A stretch of DNA of 64,000 bases from Morchella semilibera (Eukaryota; Ascomycota; Pezizomycetes; Pezizales; Morchellaceae): assembly GCA_009192285.1 (NCBI GenBank), contig WBVU01000012.1, positions 992,001 to 1,056,000 on the forward strand, written 5' to 3'. Below, in pieces: positions 59,779-64,000 of this stretch. Each line of letters starts with the position of its first letter. Within the stretch, counting starts at the first letter, position 1. The notes under the pieces were generated by a model. It worked only from the letters and a program-made list of their open reading frames with translations. It searched no databases and had not been told where the DNA came from. The translations under genes were made by a program, and so were the position numbers.

Positions 59779-60196
59779 ATGCGCTACTCAACACTCACAA
59801 TCCTGTTCTCGGCCCTCCTCGCCGCCACGGCGCTCGCCCTCCCCTCGGAGAGCAACCACATTGATGTCCCCGAAGCCCACATCGACGCCATCGACAGGCG
59901 TGAGGTGAAGCCCACGTCCACGTCCACGTCCACGTCTGCTGCTGCCACAAACACCCCCACTGCTCCCGAGAAGTATATCCCCCTCCCTCCCCCCTTGAGC
60001 AAGAAAGAAAAGTGCGGAGGATAAAGCAGAAGCTAACGGAGATATTGGGTACAGGAGCGACGAAGAAGAGGGCCCCGACTTCCCGGACGAGACGGGCGAC
60101 CGCGGGAGCGTGGATGTGCCGGAGGATGATGGGGACGACGATGACGACGATGATGACAGCGACGACGAGGACGAGAAGAAGAAGGAGGGGCAGTAG
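59779..60196 (+). CDS. Secreted acidic protein with Kex2-type site, frame break
   Basis: From ATG 59779 the protein starts MRYSTLTILFSALLAATALA, a signal peptide, then ALPSESNHIDVPEAHIDAID and a dibasic RR that fits Kex2 processing, then a Thr/Ser-rich segment with TSTSTSTS and a stop at 60022-60024. The next frame continues without interruption to TAG 60194-60196 and encodes an acidic tail (SAEDKAEANGD, GYRSDEEEGPDFPDETGD, then long Asp runs and EKKKEGQ). The codon composition of the tail is plainly protein-like, so I treat the two as one gene with a one-base extra A in the AAAGAAAAG run near 60007-60013. A short spliced form is an alternative. The function is unknown. Confidence 0.6.
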
Positions 60197-61157
60197 ACGG
60201 GGGCCCCTAGCTGCGTTGGGAGGTGAAGTGAAGTGCAAATTGGAGAGATAGTTATAGATCTGGATTGCATGGGGTCGGAGTTGCGGGTGTATTATCTGGG
60301 TATATATTTTGATGGCCTTATTCATATTTTTTTTTTCCTTTTCCTTTTTCCTTTTCCTCTTCTATTTCCTTTTCTTTTTTTTTTTTTAGAAATTGCATAT
60401 AAGGTATATTATATGGATTGAACGCTTTGCGTATTACAAACATGACTTCTTTTTTGGGAATGGTGACTGTTTTTGCCCCGTAGAGTGAGCTGATGAACTA
60501 ATGTGTATCGTGGGTGTTAATATCATTTCCACAAACCTGCCATAGATACATGATGTATGTAACTAGCCAGCCCATCCCCCTCCAGGATAGACCTGATTTG
60601 AGCTCCTTCAAACAGATTCCAGATCTCCTTCCTAACACAACACACCGATACCAACATCTCTCAAGTACAACGACAGGTAATTAACCCCAAAGAAAAACCC
60701 TAACCCACAATACTAGTGCCAGTGCAACTCCTCAGCACCTCACACCTCTCACTAGAACACAAGCACCGATACTACATCATCAATTACCTACATACATTAT
60801 GTAGATGTCACTGCTAACACACACAAGTTTTGATACCAATAATACGAAATTGATTGCATCGTAAACACCCAGAGCCGGCCCAGCTCCCAATGATATCTAA
60901 GATCTAAGAAAATACACACACTCTAAAGAATGGCCGCAGCGCTACGCACTGGAAGAAGGAAACTCTATACTGCAATAAATAAAAATAAATAAAAAGGAGG
61001 GTAGTTGAGAATAGCCACGAAGACCGGCATGGTCTTTATCCACCAACCAAAGGAAGAGGGGAAAAAAAAAAAAGAAACACCCCAAAGAAACGCCTTCACC
61101 CCAAAACCCCAACCAGACCCAAAAACCAAACTCAAACAAGCAAACATGGGGGCTCCC
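60197..61157. other. Convergent 3' region with T-rich tracts
   Basis: Holds the 3' ends of two convergent genes, T-rich runs at 60325-60390, and an AAACCCTAACCC motif near 60696. No gene. Confidence 0.6.
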
Positions 61158-61747
61158 CTAACAGTACGCCGGCACAGCCCTCACCTTCTCCACACACACC
61201 GCAGGCCTCACCCCCGCCGCAATCTCCTCCACCGTCACCTCGCCGCCAATGACCTTGTCGACGATGCCGTCGTTCTCCTGTCCGCCAGCACGCTTAATTA
61301 GCCCCCCGTACTATGAAACAGTCAGCAGGAGAGGGAAATACTTACAGCCAGCCATCCCCCGACACTGTACACCCTCCCACGGTAGTCCTCGGCGCCGCTC
61401 CACGCTGCGTCGATCGCTTCCTCTAGAGCATCTGCAACACGTATCTTCTCCTCACGGCCGCCAGCGGTGTGGTTCTTGAGCGCAAAGGTGAGTGCCAGAC
61501 GGCCCTGCTTGCGCAGGTTGGCGGGGTTGTGGCCGTGTAGCATTGTCGGTGCGGAGGTCGTGGTGGTGGTGGTGGAGGTGGTAGTTGGTGGGGTGAGAAC
61601 TGCGATTTGGAGAGAGGCGAGGAGAGCAAAGTGGTCTTCGGCGGGGGAGGGGCGGTAGCGGGGCGTGGGGGTGTGTTTGGTGTAGCCGGTTTGCGAACGG
61701 GAGGAGGTGGTGCTGGGAGTGAAGAGGGAGAGGAGGTTTGTAAGCAT
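61158..61747 (-). CDS. Unknown 184-aa protein, two exons
   Basis: Exons 61747-61346 and 61310-61158 join through a 35-base intron (GTAAGT, CTGAC, CATAG) into 184 residues ending AVPAYC. The N-terminus MLTNLLSLFTPS is followed by a low-complexity Thr-rich part, then a conserved-looking half: LRKQGRLALTFALKNHT, REEKIRVADALEEAID, GRVYSVGGWLA, YGGLIKRAGG, VDKVIGGEVTVEEIAAGVRP. I recognise no family. It may be soluble. The longer reading upstream, rich in Leu and Ser repeats, is likely 5' leader. Confidence 0.65.
61311..61345 (-). other. Very short intron (35 bases)
   Basis: GTAAGT donor, CTGAC, CATAG acceptor, in frame on both sides. Without it translation would stop seven codons further on, at 61322, losing the conserved C-terminus. 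Confidence 0.7.
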
Positions 61748-64000
61748 TTTGGTGGTTGTGCTTGGTGTTTGGGGGGAGAATAGTAGTGTTTTGAGTAGTA
61801 TGTAGTAGTGGTGTAGTAGTAGTAGTAGCAGTAGTAGTAGTCGAATAGTAGTGTCTGAGTCGAACAGTAGTAGAACAGCAGTAGTACGAATACTAATACT
61901 AATACTCAATAGATATCTAAGACCAACACATCATTAGCTATCTCTCTATCAGTACGTGTATCGAATCGATAGGCTACCAGCTGCTGCCTCACCTTTCTTA
62001 TCCCAGTCCCTTGCTCGTCTTCTTGATTGGTTTCTGATCTGCACCTTTTACTATTACACTTTTTTTTTTTTGCTATGCGTCCTGCCTGACAAGCAAGCAA
62101 TGCAACAAGCGACCGTTAAGTAAATAAATGATACCTGACTTCTCAGAAGTGCAATCGATCGAGCGTCCGGCGTTCGAGATATAATTAAAGCAACAAAAAT
62201 AACAACAACAACAGCGGCGGCGTATGTGGTGTGAGTGGCAAGTAACTGTAGTTGAGGATGCGGCTGTGTTAAAGTTGTTCGTTTGCTAGTTTGTTTGAAA
62301 AAGAGTGTGGCCGTACTGTAAGGAATGTGGAGGGCGAGAAATAAACAACACCCGGTGATGATAAAAATCTGTCAATCGATATACAAAAGAATGAAGTTTG
62401 AGGATCAAGGCTTAGGAGGAGGAGGAGGAGGCGGGGAGAGGCGTGGGTTGTTATATTTATTATTTCCCTGTACCCATGTTAAAGGTACATTTAGGTACAA
62501 GTACATGTAAGTACACAATGTAGTGGTAGTACAAATCATACTCTCTACTCTATTCTACTCTACTTTACTCTAAGCTACACTCATCTAAGCCTCACATATA
62601 TCATATACGAAACGGGCGGGGGGGTCAAGGGAGGGGAGGGGAGAACCAGAAATTAAAATAAATGGGCTTACCCTTTCCTTTTTCCTCTTCTTTTTTCATT
62701 CTACTGGGCGTGCGGCACAGGTAGAATTCCCACCAACCTGTTCCTGGAATAAACGTGGGTGGTTTATCCTACCAAGTGGTTCCTGGGATTTTAGGGGGGG
62801 GGGGTGTGTGTGTGTGCTATCTAGAATTAATCCAGTTGCATCACTGCATACAAAATTAAAACATGGGAATTGAAATCATCTAGACAGAGTACGTACTTTA
62901 AAAAATCCCATCAATCTATAGTACATACCACCACCACAACAGTACTCGCGACAATCAAGACTCAAACAACCACCGATATCGAAAGGGGGATCCATGCTGC
63001 CCGTAATTGACATTTAACCAAGCATCACGCCCCCCCGACACACCATTTCCACCGTGCGTCCCATTTGTGCCCGCTGCATACCGCACCATTGGCCCCCCCC
63101 CTGACTCGCTTAGCCGGTAGAGTGTCTTTCTTTCCTGGTGCCACAACATATGAAATGAGTACATGCATACATAGAAGCCATGTCGAGATAAAGAAGAGGG
63201 GAAACACACAGTCGCTCTTGCTACAAGTATGTACCTACATGTACTCTACCTGTCTTTCTAAAACAAAAGCCATAGATACATGTAGAGTACATCCAGCTAG
63301 AGCCCCATATTTCTCATCCCCAGGTAGACTCAGTAAAGATAAATCATGACATCCACATCTTAGTCTACATGTCTCACGGCTCCCAATTCCCCAACTTCCC
63401 GAACCTTCCCATCACATTTCCAAGCTGCTGTGTACCTACAATTTGATGCGATGGGCCCTTCCGTCACCCGACCCGAAAACCTCCAGATCCCCCCACCATG
63501 GTCAGTCAGTACTGCAGTATTGACCCCTTGATTTCAAACCTCTACTCTACCCTAAATTGAAACACGTGCACAACAACATCGCCATCGATTTATCCATTAT
63601 GTAGGTACCTACATGTATGTTGTACCTGTATGTGCAGGTACAACTAACCCCTTCCTCTTACCTCAAACACTGGCCCCCACGTACCCGCGCCCTCCCGACA
63701 TAATTCCATGATTACAATACAAAACAGTGACACTAGCGGTGGGAAACGGCAGCGGTGGGCTTATACTACGAACTCGTTTAGATGGCCAATTTGGGAATGG
63801 TTCATTTTTCGGTGTCAGCGCCCGTGAGGGATTTGGGCGACTTGTTTTTTGTTTTTCTTTTCCTTTCTTTTCTTTTCTTTTCTTCTTTTCTTTTTTTGGA
63901 GGGGGAAGGGGACTCACGGGATTGCACTCGGACGAGTGAGTTTTCGTGATGGCGGGGAAGTGGGGGGAGTGATGTGAGGTGAAAGTTTGGGGCTGTTTGA
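61748..64000. other. Gene-free right end
   Basis: No gene seen; frames are short. Contains a trinucleotide (AGT/TAG) stretch near 61795-61850, G10 near 62793 with GT repeats, TACATGTA-type motifs near 62503, 63238, 63281 and 63611, and a CTTTT repeat at 63845-63895. Confidence 0.6.

Noticed and set aside
59788-60325. Minus-strand frames of 160 and 176 codons
   Set aside because: They are antisense to the secreted acidic protein; their Ser/Val and Trp/Thr repeats are reverse reads of Asp and Thr runs.
62058-62070. T run as a second retroposon tail
   Set aside because: No matching target duplication was found on either side; the same holds for the T12 run near 48203.

Overview
The window is fungal nuclear DNA. 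Introns are short (35 to 81 bases) with GT..AG ends and CTAAC/CTGAC-like branch sites. Gene families are those of filamentous ascomycetes: an N-terminally membrane-bound ankyrin protein, a short-form phospholipase D, an EXPERA/EBP protein, a vWA protein and small secreted proteins. The many foldback elements and the recurrent TACATGTA motif make me suspect a repeat-rich Pezizomycete (truffle-like), but that assignment is an inference.

The left half (1 to about 34 kb) is repeat-dominated. It opens with the 3' part of a Ty3/gypsy LTR retrotransposon: gag end, a pol frame broken by one stop, a polypurine tract and the 3' LTR. About 20 kb follow with at least a dozen foldback (MITE-like) elements, most bounded by TA, and one poly(A)-tailed retroposon with a 15-base target duplication. 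Genes here are few: a cysteine-rich secreted peptide (10.1-10.3 kb), a tandem kinase/pseudokinase locus (16.4-18.7 kb), an ankyrin remnant (24.2-24.6 kb), and a large kinase-ankyrin gene (25.9-31.6 kb, minus strand).

The middle (34.6-40.7 kb) holds a second large ankyrin gene, on the plus strand and divergent from the kinase-ankyrin gene. Both large genes and the tandem kinase carry frame breaks. Three of these breaks sit in short G runs and would each be closed by one extra G, so undercalled homopolymers and genuine decay are both possible. Together the kinase and ankyrin loci form an island of NLR-like, signalling-plus-repeat architecture that may serve self/non-self recognition; this is inference.

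The right half (41.7-64 kb) has compact, well-formed genes: a nine-exon phospholipase D, a three-exon EBP/EXPERA protein, a two-exon vWA-domain protein, a degenerate long-chain acyl-CoA synthetase, an acidic secreted protein with a Kex2-type site, and a small two-exon gene of unknown function. The exon models for phospholipase D, EBP, vWA and the last gene all close in frame. Intergenic DNA here is rich in TACATGTA palindromes and in G or C homopolymers of 10 to 15 bases. No rRNA, CRISPR array or convincing tRNA was seen.
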